Below are positions 26,983-34,377 of a DNA stretch of 64,000 nt, one piece after another. The DNA lies in assembly GCA_944376065.1 (NCBI GenBank), contig CALWBL010000001.1, positions 186,001-250,000 of the forward strand. The letters are read 5' to 3'. The notes beneath the pieces are model-generated. The model had not been told where the DNA came from, made no database searches, and was given only the letters and a program-made list of their open reading frames with translations. Position 1 is the stretch's first letter. Every line of letters begins with the position of its first letter. This DNA comes from an uncultured Butyricicoccus sp. Its GTDB lineage: Bacteria; Bacillota; Clostridia; Oscillospirales; Butyricicoccaceae. The position numbers and the translations under genes are program-made.

Positions 26983-27005
26983 TTGTCGCTTTCTGTCAGC
27001 GACAA
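26983..27005 (-). other. leader hairpin of the tRNA-Leu transcript
   Basis: Perfect 8-bp stem TTGTCGCT / AGCGACAA with a 7-base loop, starting at the predicted transcription start and ending 11 bases before the first tRNA. Probably part of the trimmed 5' leader. Confidence 0.5.
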
Positions 27006-27010
27006 TATGT

Positions 27011-27039
27011 ATTATACACAAGTGCATACGCTATGTCAA
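27011..27039 (-). promoter_or_regulatory. promoter of the tRNA-Leu pair
   Basis: On the minus strand, perfect TTGACA (27039-27034), 17-base spacer and perfect TATAAT (27016-27011). One of the strongest sigma-A promoters in the window. Confidence 0.9.
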
Positions 27040-27080
27040 CAATTATTTTGATTTTTTTCAAAAAAATTTTTTAAATAAAT

Positions 27081-27099
27081 GAGAATGATAACTATTGAC
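27081..27099 (+). promoter_or_regulatory. Fur/PerR-like operator
   Basis: The 19 bases GAGAATGATAACTATTGAC match the Escherichia coli Fur consensus GATAATGATAATCATTATC at 14 of 19 positions by eye. The site overlaps the -35 box of the Rrf2 gene, a position suited to repression. Confidence 0.5.
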
Positions 27100-27123
27100 A
27101 AAACATGATTTTGAATGTATACT
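27095..27123 (+). promoter_or_regulatory. promoter of the Rrf2-rubrerythrin unit
   Basis: TTGACA, a 17-base spacer and TATACT; 31 bases before the GTG start at 27155. Confidence 0.8.
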
Positions 27124-27154
27124 AAGTTTGTAAACGAAAGGAGGTAAGTTTCCG

Positions 27155-27556
27155 GTGAGAATAACTCATGAAGCAGATTACGCGATACGCGTAGCTCACT
27201 ATCTCGCTTGTGCTAATGATAAAGTAAGTGCCAAGCAGATTTCAGAATCCACCGGCGTTACGCTTCGTTTCGCTCTAAAAATTTTGCGAAAGCTGATTCA
27301 AGCAGATCTTGTTAAATCTTTTAAAGGTGTTTCAGGTGGCTATATGCTTAACCGTTCATCTTCTGATATCAGTTTTGGTGAAATCATAGAAGCTATTGAT
27401 GGTCCAATCGCTATAAATCATTGTTTAACAGCTGAGTTTGATTGTACTCGTGTCGCGCAAAAAAGTCAATGTGATTTCAGAAGAATGTTTGCTGCCATCA
27501 ATAAGCAACTGCGTGACGAACTATATAGCATCACACTAGATAAGTTTGTCAGTTAA
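27155..27556 (+). CDS. Rrf2-family transcriptional regulator
   Basis: A 133-residue winged-helix regulator starting with GTG; AAGGAGG lies 10 bases upstream. The N-terminal half has the family pattern [36 protein letters not shown] and GVSGGYML. Three cysteines (Cys90, Cys97, Cys106) sit in the usual place for the Fe-S cluster of IscR/NsrR-type sensors, with spacing C-x6-C-x8-C. It therefore probably senses iron-sulfur status, redox or nitric oxide. Its promoter is overlapped by a Fur/PerR-like site and the next gene is a rubrerythrin, so an oxidative or iron-stress role is likely. Direct targets are not visible. Confidence 0.88.
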   Translation: MRITHEADYAIRVAHYLACANDKVSAKQISESTGVTLRFALKILRKLIQADLVKSFKGVSGGYMLNRSSSDISFGEIIEAIDGPIAINHCLTAEFDCTRVAQKSQCDFRRMFAAINKQLRDELYSITLDKFVS

Positions 27557-27576
27557 AATTTATTTTCGTTAATTTT

Positions 27577-27598
27577 GAGCAAAAATGCTCTCTTTTTA
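27577..27598 (+). terminator. weak terminator or attenuator between the Rrf2 gene and rubrerythrin
   Basis: GAGCA / TGCTC stem with a 4-base A loop, then TCTTTTT. Short stem, so read-through into the rubrerythrin gene is likely. Confidence 0.5.
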
Positions 27599-27618
27599 AA
27601 ATCAAGGAGGAAATTATT

Positions 27619-28158
27619 ATGAAGTTCGTATGTTCTGTTTGTGGTTATGTTCATGAAGGTGACGCTGCTCCAGCTGAGTGCCCAGTATGCCATGTAGGCG
27701 CTGATAAGTTTATCGCTCAGGGTGCTGAAAAGGTTTGGGCTGCTGAGCATGTTGTAGGTGTTGCTTCTGACGTTCCAGAAGATATCAAGGCTGATCTTCG
27801 TGCTAACTTCGAGGGCGAGTGCACAGAAGTTGGTATGTACTTAGCAATGGCTCGTGTAGCTCATCGTGAAGGCTATCCAGAAATCGGTCTGTACTGGGAA
27901 AAGGCTGCTTGGGAAGAAGCTGAGCATGCTGCTAAGTTCGCTGAGCTGCTTGGTGAAGTTGTAACAGCTTCCACTAAGAAGAATCTGGAGATGCGTGTTG
28001 AGGCTGAGAATGGTGCTACTGCTGGTAAGACCGACTTAGCTAAGCGTGCAAAGGCTGCAAATCTGGACGCTATCCACGACACAGTTCATGAAATGGCTCG
28101 TGACGAGGCTCGTCATGGCAAGGCTTTCGAAGGTCTGCTGAACCGTTACTTTGGCTAA
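27619..28158 (+). CDS. reverse rubrerythrin
   Basis: A 179-residue non-haem iron protein that reduces hydrogen peroxide (and oxygen in some clostridia). The rubredoxin-like centre is at the N-terminus: Cys5-x2-Cys8 and Cys21-x2-Cys24 in FVCSVCGYV and CPVCHVG. The ferritin-like diiron domain follows, with [24 protein letters not shown] and [14 protein letters not shown] supplying Glu/His ligands. Classical rubrerythrin has the opposite order, so this is the reverse type known from clostridia. Codon use is narrow (GCT, CGT, CTG, AAG), which suggests high expression. SD AAGGAGG. Confidence 0.93.
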   Translation: MKFVCSVCGYVHEGDAAPAECPVCHVGADKFIAQGAEKVWAAEHVVGVASDVPEDIKADLRANFEGECTEVGMYLAMARVAHREGYPEIGLYWEKAAWEEAEHAAKFAELLGEVVTASTKKNLEMRVEAENGATAGKTDLAKRAKAANLDAIHDTVHEMARDEARHGKAFEGLLNRYFG

Positions 28159-28172
28159 TTTAATATATTTCT

Positions 28173-28203
28173 AGGCTGGAACAAAATGTTCCAGCCTTTT
28201 TAT
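28173..28203. terminator. terminator after reverse rubrerythrin
   Basis: Perfect 11-bp stem AGGCTGGAACA / TGTTCCAGCCT with an AAA loop, then TTTTTATTTTG. Confidence 0.92.
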
Positions 28204-28640
28204 TTTGTCACTTTTATAATAACTATTTTAATGATATTGATGTAATCATAAATATTGTAGATGCATATACCACTCATACAGTGATTATTATTAAGGATTT
28301 GTAAAATTACTGGAGCTGCATCGATTGGTGAGCCTCTACCAAGAGCGACCACCATATCTGTCTTGAAATCAACTATTTTACTAACACCATCTGGGGTTAC
28401 ATCTGAAAAAATCAGATACCGTGCATCTTTGGTGATATGGTCTGTGAGATAACTAGTACGACCACTTTCATGCGTAAATTTATCTGTTACCATAAATATA
28501 CTCTTGCGTTTTTCCAACATGCTGCTGAAAACATCTCCACCAATAATAATTTTGGTACTTAATGTAAATTGCTCCAAAACACATTCATTTACATTCACTA
28601 AACGCTTATATTTTCTTTGTATATTATGCATAACTATCAT
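28200..28640 (-). pseudogene. remnant of an iron-containing alcohol dehydrogenase
   Basis: A 146-codon open frame whose middle part looks like the N-terminus of a group III (Fe-dependent) alcohol dehydrogenase such as PduQ/EutG: TKIIIGGDVFSSMLEKRKS, SIFMVTDKFTHESGRTSYL and VVALGRGSPIDAAPVI, where the family reads GGGSPIDAAKAI. After about residue 115 similarity stops and the frame runs into low-complexity Ile/Asn-rich sequence. The normal protein is about 380 residues with a metal site in the missing C-terminal half, so this cannot be active. No SD precedes it. It lies tail to tail with the rubrerythrin gene. I treat it as a decayed gene fragment. Confidence 0.65.
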
Positions 28641-28730
28641 TATATAACACCAAAGTTTTTTGATATAATAGTGAAGATTTTTCTATCGTTTTTATCTTTG
28701 ATATATTTTACAATAAAACCATCAAGAGGG

Positions 28731-28751
28731 CACCGACTCAATCATTCGGTG
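28731..28751 (+). promoter_or_regulatory. inverted repeat before mglB
   Basis: CACCGA / TCGGTG with a 9-base spacer, 34 bases before the mglB ATG. Could be an operator for the neighbouring YesN-type regulator or an mRNA hairpin; there is no direct evidence for either. Confidence 0.35.
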
Positions 28752-28784
28752 ATAACAAAACAGTTATAAATAGGAGGAATCAAA

Positions 28785-29915
28785 ATGAAAAAGAAACTTG
28801 CTCTTATTCTTGCATCAGCTATGATGCTTGGTCTTTTTGCAGGCTGTGGCGGTTCAGGTGATGGAGACACAACAAGCGGCGGTTCAAGTTCTGATGGCAG
28901 TGGTGCAGCCAGTGATATGCGTGTAGATGTATTCTACTACGACTTCTCCGATGTATACATTTCAACCGTTCGTGCTGCAATGGACGAGCAGCTAGGTGAA
29001 ATGGGTATCAAACCTGAAAACTGGGACGCTCAAGGTTCTCAGCCAACTCAAACCGACCAGGTAAACACAGCTATAACTGCTGGTTCTGACCTTCTAATTG
29101 TTAATATCGTGGAAACAGCGACTTCTTCCCCTGCACAAGATATCGTAAATGCTGCTAAAAGTGCTGACATTCCTGTAATCTTCTTTAACCGTGAAGTTGC
29201 TGATAATGAAGTTATTAACAGCTATGAAAAATGTGCATTTGTTGGCACAAACGCCCCAGATGCAGGTCATATGCAAGGCGAAATGATTGGTAATTATTTG
29301 ATAGAAAACTATGATAAAGTTGACCTAAATGGCGATGGCACAATTTCTTATGTAATGTTCAAAGGTCAGGAAGGCAACGCTGAGGCTGAGGCGCGCACAC
29401 AGTATGCTGTTGAAGATGCTAACAAGATTCTAACTGCTGCTGGAAAGCCCGAACTTGCTTACTATGATTCTACCGCATCCACAAAGTATCTGGTTGATAC
29501 CGCTGGCAAGTGGTCTTCTCAGGCTGCAAATGACTATATGACAACTCTTCTTGGTTCTTACAATGAAGACAACAACAACATGGTTGAGCTTGTTATTTGT
29601 AACAACGACGGCATGGCGGAAGGTGCTATCTCTGCACTACAAAATGTTGGCTACAACAAGGGCGAAGGCTCTACTATCATTCCAGTGTTCGGTGTTGATG
29701 CTACCGACTCTGCTAAGGCTTTAATTAAAGCTGGTAATATGACCGGTTCTATTAAGCAGGACGCTGTTGGTATGGCAAGCACAATCAATACACTTGTTAA
29801 GAACGTTATGGACGGTTCTGACCTTATGGCTAACACTGATAGCTTTACCGTTGATGAAGGTGTAAGCAAGATTCGTGTTCCATATGCTATGTACGATGCT
29901 AACAGCCAAGATTAA
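28785..29915 (+). CDS. mglB: galactose/glucose-type ABC transporter substrate-binding lipoprotein
   Basis: A 376-residue lipoprotein with lipobox LFAGC (Cys21) and a Gly/Ser-rich linker. The mature part is a MglB-like binding fold: DVFYYDFSDVYIS, IPVIFFNRE, the calcium loop DLNGDGTISY, CNNDGMAEG and FGVDATDSA, which carry Asp and Asn ligands matching the Escherichia coli protein. One sugar-contact segment differs: GHPDAEART of E. coli is GNAEAEART here, replacing His152 and Asp154. The ligand may therefore not be plain galactose. SD TAGGAGG. First gene of the importer operon; two hairpins separate it from the ATPase gene, typical for keeping binding protein in excess. Confidence 0.9.
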   Translation: MKKKLALILASAMMLGLFAGCGGSGDGDTTSGGSSSDGSGAASDMRVDVFYYDFSDVYISTVRAAMDEQLGEMGIKPENWDAQGSQPTQTDQVNTAITAGSDLLIVNIVETATSSPAQDIVNAAKSADIPVIFFNREVADNEVINSYEKCAFVGTNAPDAGHMQGEMIGNYLIENYDKVDLNGDGTISYVMFKGQEGNAEAEARTQYAVEDANKILTAAGKPELAYYDSTASTKYLVDTAGKWSSQAANDYMTTLLGSYNEDNNNMVELVICNNDGMAEGAISALQNVGYNKGEGSTIIPVFGVDATDSAKALIKAGNMTGSIKQDAVGMASTINTLVKNVMDGSDLMANTDSFTVDEGVSKIRVPYAMYDANSQD

Positions 29916-29944
29916 TTTCATTTAACCTTAATTCGATGACACTA

Positions 29945-29976
29945 CAAACAGGGCTGTCACATGGCAGTCCTGTTTG
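29945..29976 (+). other. first hairpin in the mglB-mglA gap
   Basis: CAAACAGG / CCTGTTTG stem with an inner CTG/CAG pairing; no U-tract follows. Probably stabilises the mglB message 3' end or reduces downstream expression. Confidence 0.7.
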
Positions 29977-29995
29977 CAAGCTAAAGCAAAATCCC

Positions 29996-30040
29996 TGCAT
30001 CATAACGGCGAAAGAAAGCAAACTTCGACGTTATGATGCA
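29996..30040 (+). other. second hairpin in the mglB-mglA gap
   Basis: Perfect 12-bp stem TGCATCATAACG / CGTTATGATGCA enclosing a second small stem CGAA/TTCG; no U-tract. It lies 32 bases before mglA. Confidence 0.75.
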
Positions 30041-30072
30041 ACGGTTTCGCAAAATAAGAGAGGAGGAATAGT

Positions 30073-31569
30073 ATGCAATCAGCTCTGCTTGAAATGCGTA
30101 ATATCACCAAAGAATTCCCTGGTGTTAAAGCACTCGATGGAGTAAATTTAACAGTTAGACATGGCACTGTTCATGCACTAATGGGTGAAAATGGTGCAGG
30201 AAAGTCAACACTTATGAAGTGTTTATTTGGAATTTATCATCGTGACAGCGGCACTGTAACTCTTGATGGTAAACAGGTCGAGTTTAAAAGTGCAAAAGAG
30301 GCGTTGGAAAACGGCGTTGCAATGGTGCATCAGGAGCTTAACCAAGCATTGACTCGCAGCGTGCAAGACAATCTTTGGTTAGGGCGCTATCCTAAAAAAT
30401 TCGGTATCATGGTTAGCGAATCAGAAATGAAAAAACGCACAGAAGAAATTTTTAAAACCCTTAATGTTAGCGTAAATCCAAAGACAATTATGTCCACTCT
30501 TTCGGTCTCTCAAAGGCAAATGGTTGAAATTGCAAAGGCAGTTTCATATGATTCAAAAATTATAGTTTTCGATGAACCTACCTCTTCACTTACTGAAACC
30601 GAAGTCGAACATCTATTCCGCATTATAAATATGCTGCGGGATAAAGGTTGCGGGATTATATACATAAGTCATAAAATGGAAGAAATTCTTCGTATAAGTG
30701 ACGATGTAACCATAATGCGTGATGGTCAATGGGTTGCAACTCGCCCCGCTGCTGAGCTTACAATGGACGAGATAATAAAACTCATGGTGGGTCGTGAGCT
30801 TACCAATCGTTTCCCGCCTAAGACAAATAAACCAGAAGATGTTATTCTTGACGTTCAGCATATAGCTGGAAAATATACTCGCCTTAAAGATGCAACTTTC
30901 CAGTTAAGAAAAGGTGAAATACTTGGTATTGCTGGTCTTGATGGCTCTGGTAGAACCGAAGTTTTAGAGAATCTATTTGGAGTTATGACAAGAGAGGGCG
31001 GAACAATAACGCTCCATGGCAAACAGATTCAAAACCGTACTCCTGGTGAATCTATAAAAAACGGTTTTGCTCTTTTAACTGAGGAACGCCGTGCGACAGG
31101 TATTTTTGGAATAAGAGATATAAAAGATAATACTGTAATCTCAAGTCTTAAAGATTATCTTATTGGCGGCATATGTTTGAGCGATAAAAAAATGCGTGAA
31201 AAAACCGAATGGGGCATCAAAGCAATGCATATAAAAACCCCATCTCAAAAAACTCAAATTCGTTCGCTATCTGGTGGTAACCAACAAAAAGTTATTATTG
31301 CCCGCTGGCTGCTTACTAAGCCTGAAGTTTTACTTCTTGATGAGCCCACACGTGGCATTGATGTTGGTGCAAAATATGAAATTTATCAACTTATTATAGA
31401 CCTTGCAAACGAAGGCAAGGGGGTTATTATGGTATCTTCTGAAATGCCTGAGCTTCTAGGTGTATGTGACCGTATTTTAGTAATGTCCGGCGGACAGGTT
31501 GCAGGCGAAGTTGATGCCAAAAACACAAGTCAAGAGGAAATCCTCACACTAGCTGCTAAATATGTTTAA
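30073..31569 (+). CDS. mglA: sugar ABC transporter ATPase (MglA type)
   Basis: A 498-residue double ATPase. The first cassette has GENGAGKST (38-46), [13 protein letters not shown] and [13 protein letters not shown]. The second has the degenerate Walker [10 protein letters not shown], signature [15 protein letters not shown] and [14 protein letters not shown]. This duplicated layout is typical of MglA, RbsA and XylG-type importers. It sits on the inner face of the membrane and powers the MglC channel. SD GAGAGGAGG, 7 bases upstream. It is followed by the permease after 18 bases. Confidence 0.93.
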   Translation: MQSALLEMRNITKEFPGVKALDGVNLTVRHGTVHALMGENGAGKSTLMKCLFGIYHRDSGTVTLDGKQVEFKSAKEALENGVAMVHQELNQALTRSVQDNLWLGRYPKKFGIMVSESEMKKRTEEIFKTLNVSVNPKTIMSTLSVSQRQMVEIAKAVSYDSKIIVFDEPTSSLTETEVEHLFRIINMLRDKGCGIIYISHKMEEILRISDDVTIMRDGQWVATRPAAELTMDEIIKLMVGRELTNRFPPKTNKPEDVILDVQHIAGKYTRLKDATFQLRKGEILGIAGLDGSGRTEVLENLFGVMTREGGTITLHGKQIQNRTPGESIKNGFALLTEERRATGIFGIRDIKDNTVISSLKDYLIGGICLSDKKMREKTEWGIKAMHIKTPSQKTQIRSLSGGNQQKVIIARWLLTKPEVLLLDEPTRGIDVGAKYEIYQLIIDLANEGKGVIMVSSEMPELLGVCDRILVMSGGQVAGEVDAKNTSQEEILTLAAKYV

Positions 31570-31587
31570 GCAAGGAGGAAAAGGAAT

Positions 31588-32652
31588 ATGAGTAACAAAT
31601 CACAAGAGCTTGCTAATAGAGCACAAAAACTATCCAGCAAGCAAATAGGCGATACACTTTTAAATAACGCACTCATTATTATAATGATTTTAGTTGCAAT
31701 TTATGTTGCAATTAAAGAACCAACTTTTTTGTCCCCTCGTTCACTGGTCAATCTATTATCACTTACTGCCGCATATCTTCCCGTAGCTTTGGGTATTGCA
31801 GGTTGTATTGTACTTACTGGTACAGACCTTAGTGCTGGTCGTGCTGTTGGCATAACGGCTTGTGTTGCAGCTTCATTATTACAGCAGAGTGATTTGCCTA
31901 CAAAAATGTGGCCTGGTATTGGTACACTTCCAATTCCAGTTGTAATTTTAATTGTTGTACTTCTCGGTGCATTTATTGGTGCATTTAACGGATTCTTTGT
32001 TGCGAAATTTAAACTGCACCCATTTATCGTAACCCTTGCAACTCAGTTAATTTTATACACCGTTCTTCTGTTATATGTTCAAATGGGTAACAACAATGGT
32101 ATGGCTATTTCTGGTCTTGATGAAGGTTATCGAAACTTCGTTGTAGGTTCTCCTCCAATTCTTAATTTTGCTGGCGGTTCTATTCAAATTCCTAACTATG
32201 TTCTTTATTCAATTTTACTTTCTGTTTTAATGTGGTTTATCTGGAACAAAACTACATTTGGTAAGAATATGTTTGCACTCGGTGCAAATGAAGAAGCTGC
32301 TAGAGTTTCTGGTGTAAATGTGTTTATGACAACTATTGCTGTATTTGCTCTTGCAGGTGCAATGTATGGCTGGGCTGGATTTGTAGAGTCTGCTCGTATT
32401 GCATCTAACACTGCTAACACTGGTGTAAACTATGAGCTTGATGCTATTGCCGCTTGTGTAATCGGTGGTGTATCTTTTGTAGGCGGTATAGGTAAAATCA
32501 GCGGCATTATTATAGGTGTTATTATGCTGCGTCTTATCTTTGTTGCTTTGCCCCTTATTGGCATGGACCAAAACTTGCAATATGCAATTAAAGGTGGCAT
32601 TATCCTCTTTGCATGCGCACTTGACATGCGTAAGTATCTAGTAAAAAAATAA
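31588..32652 (+). CDS. mglC: sugar ABC transporter permease (MglC type)
   Basis: A 354-residue membrane protein with about nine to ten hydrophobic segments, the first near 27-45. It carries the family features LTGTDLSAGRAVGITAC, GAFIGAFNGFFVAKFKLHPFIVTLA and VIGGVSFVGGIGKISG of the MglC/RbsC group. It probably forms the channel for the sugar delivered by MglB. Only one permease gene is present, as expected for a homodimeric MglC. SD AAGGAGG. A terminator follows, so mglBAC is a complete transcription unit. Confidence 0.93.
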   Translation: MSNKSQELANRAQKLSSKQIGDTLLNNALIIIMILVAIYVAIKEPTFLSPRSLVNLLSLTAAYLPVALGIAGCIVLTGTDLSAGRAVGITACVAASLLQQSDLPTKMWPGIGTLPIPVVILIVVLLGAFIGAFNGFFVAKFKLHPFIVTLATQLILYTVLLLYVQMGNNNGMAISGLDEGYRNFVVGSPPILNFAGGSIQIPNYVLYSILLSVLMWFIWNKTTFGKNMFALGANEEAARVSGVNVFMTTIAVFALAGAMYGWAGFVESARIASNTANTGVNYELDAIAACVIGGVSFVGGIGKISGIIIGVIMLRLIFVALPLIGMDQNLQYAIKGGIILFACALDMRKYLVKK

Positions 32653-32673
32653 TAATCATTTCATTTTCCTTTT

Positions 32674-32711
32674 GGTGTCCGTCCGTCTTTTGGCAGATGG
32701 ACACCTTTTTG
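32674..32711 (+). terminator. terminator of the mgl operon
   Basis: GGTGTCC / GGACACC stem with further pairing in the loop (GTC/GAC-like), then TTTTTG. Confidence 0.88.
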
Positions 32712-32763
32712 TTTTCAAGTTACATTCATTTGTAGTATACTAAAAAAGAGAGGAGGCAATGTT

Positions 32764-34350
32764 ATGGAGTTATATCATGTATTACTTGCAGATGATGAAG
32801 ATGAAATCAGAGCGGGTATCAGCCGCAAAATAAACTGGGAAGAACTTGGTTTCACCCTTGTCGGAGAGGCGGAAAATGGTGCAGAGGCACTTGAGCTTTG
32901 TGAACAATTAAGACCTGATGTTGTGCTTACTGATATTAAAATGCCATTTATGGATGGTTTGGAACTTTGTCGAAATTTAAAACAGTCACTTCCAGCAGCA
33001 AAAATTATTGTTTTTTCTGGATTTTATGATTTTGAATATGCTAGGCAAGCAGTAAGCAGTGGTGTTTTTGAATATATAATGAAACCTATAAATGCAACCG
33101 AACTTAAAGATGTTTTAACAAGGCTTCGTGAAAAACTAGACCATGAACGATTGGAAAAACGCGATATGGAAGCCTTGAGGCGTCAATATGAAGAAAGTTT
33201 ACCTATACTTCGAGAGCTGTTTTATACCCGCTTGTTAGATGGTCGTATTCCTAGCGATGAAATTACTGAACGTGCATTACGCTTTGGCATTGAGTTATCT
33301 ACTCAAAACTGGACAACTGTTTTAATACATATAAATATCCAAAAATCGCTTTCATACGATGAGCTTATTCTACTGTCTGTAAGGGCATTTATTGAGCAGC
33401 ATTTTCAACTTAATATTTCATCCATACACACCCTGCTTTATAATGATATGGTAGCTTTAATCGTGCAAACTGAGCATATTTACCCTCTTATACAAGAAAT
33501 GCAAAGGCTTTGTTTTCTTGTGCAGAGTTATCTTGGATTTGTAATATCTGTTGGTATAGGCAGACTTTACAATGCTGAAAATCTCAGCATCTCCGCTCAA
33601 GAGGCTCATTCTGCACTTGACCATCAAGTTTTAATAGGTGATACACCTGTTCTTTATATTGGAGATATAGAGCCAAAAGCATCTTCTAAGTTATCATTTG
33701 ATGAGCAGGACCTTCACTCTCTTGAAAATGCTATAAAACTTGGAAGTGAAAATGATGTACGCTCAGTTATAAAAATGCTTATGAATAGAGTTCGTGAAAC
33801 TAGATTTACCCTAGCGCAGTGTCACTTATTTTTTCTTGAAATTATAACTGGTCTAGTAAGGCTTGCCCGCTCTGGCGGTGAAGATGTGGAGAACGATTTC
33901 TGTACTAATTTTACGGAGCTTGTATCAATTTCCGATTTTGATTCACTTGGTGACCTTAATGACTGGCTTTGCAATCAATGCCTTATTTTACAGGAACTAC
34001 TCGGTAAAAAACGAAACGATTCAGCTTGTAAAACAATTAATAAAGCAAAAGATTTTATCTCTTGCCATTATCAAGAAAGCGACCTCAGTGTTGATACATT
34101 ATGCGAATATTTGCACTTGTCATCGGCTTATTTTTCCACACTTTTCAAGCGTGAAACAGGCAAAAGTTTTATTGCATATGTAACCGAACTTCGCATGGAT
34201 ATGGCAGCTAATATGCTCACCCAAACAGATGAGAAAACTTATTTAATTGCTGAAAAAATAGGATATACCGACCCTAATTACTTTAGTTATGTTTTCAAGA
34301 AACATTTTGGAGTAACCCCTTCTAAATATCGTGCTGGACAACGCATCTAG
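32764..34350 (+). CDS. YesN-type response regulator with AraC DNA-binding domain
   Basis: A 528-residue regulator. The receiver (1-120) has ADDEDEI, phospho-acceptor Asp57 in VVLTDIKMPFMDG and the conserved Lys in YIMKPINA. A long middle region (about 140-400) of unknown fold follows. Two AraC-type helix-turn-helix units are at the C-terminus: LCEYLHLSSAYFSTLFKRETG and IAEKIGYTDPNYFSYVFKKHFG, ending TPSKYR. SD GAGAGGAGG. It is followed by a YesM-type kinase and two sugar-binding proteins, and preceded by the mgl importer, so it most likely activates the importer in response to sugar. Confidence 0.92.
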   Translation: MELYHVLLADDEDEIRAGISRKINWEELGFTLVGEAENGAEALELCEQLRPDVVLTDIKMPFMDGLELCRNLKQSLPAAKIIVFSGFYDFEYARQAVSSGVFEYIMKPINATELKDVLTRLREKLDHERLEKRDMEALRRQYEESLPILRELFYTRLLDGRIPSDEITERALRFGIELSTQNWTTVLIHINIQKSLSYDELILLSVRAFIEQHFQLNISSIHTLLYNDMVALIVQTEHIYPLIQEMQRLCFLVQSYLGFVISVGIGRLYNAENLSISAQEAHSALDHQVLIGDTPVLYIGDIEPKASSKLSFDEQDLHSLENAIKLGSENDVRSVIKMLMNRVRETRFTLAQCHLFFLEIITGLVRLARSGGEDVENDFCTNFTELVSISDFDSLGDLNDWLCNQCLILQELLGKKRNDSACKTINKAKDFISCHYQESDLSVDTLCEYLHLSSAYFSTLFKRETGKSFIAYVTELRMDMAANMLTQTDEKTYLIAEKIGYTDPNYFSYVFKKHFGVTPSKYRAGQRI

Positions 34351-34377
34351 CATATTAAATAAGTCAGGAGGTCAAAA

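Noticed and set aside
26886..27074. Plus-strand 62-codon frame over tRNA-Leu(GAG)
   Set aside because: It is the complement of the tRNA gene; the sequence is explained by the tRNA.
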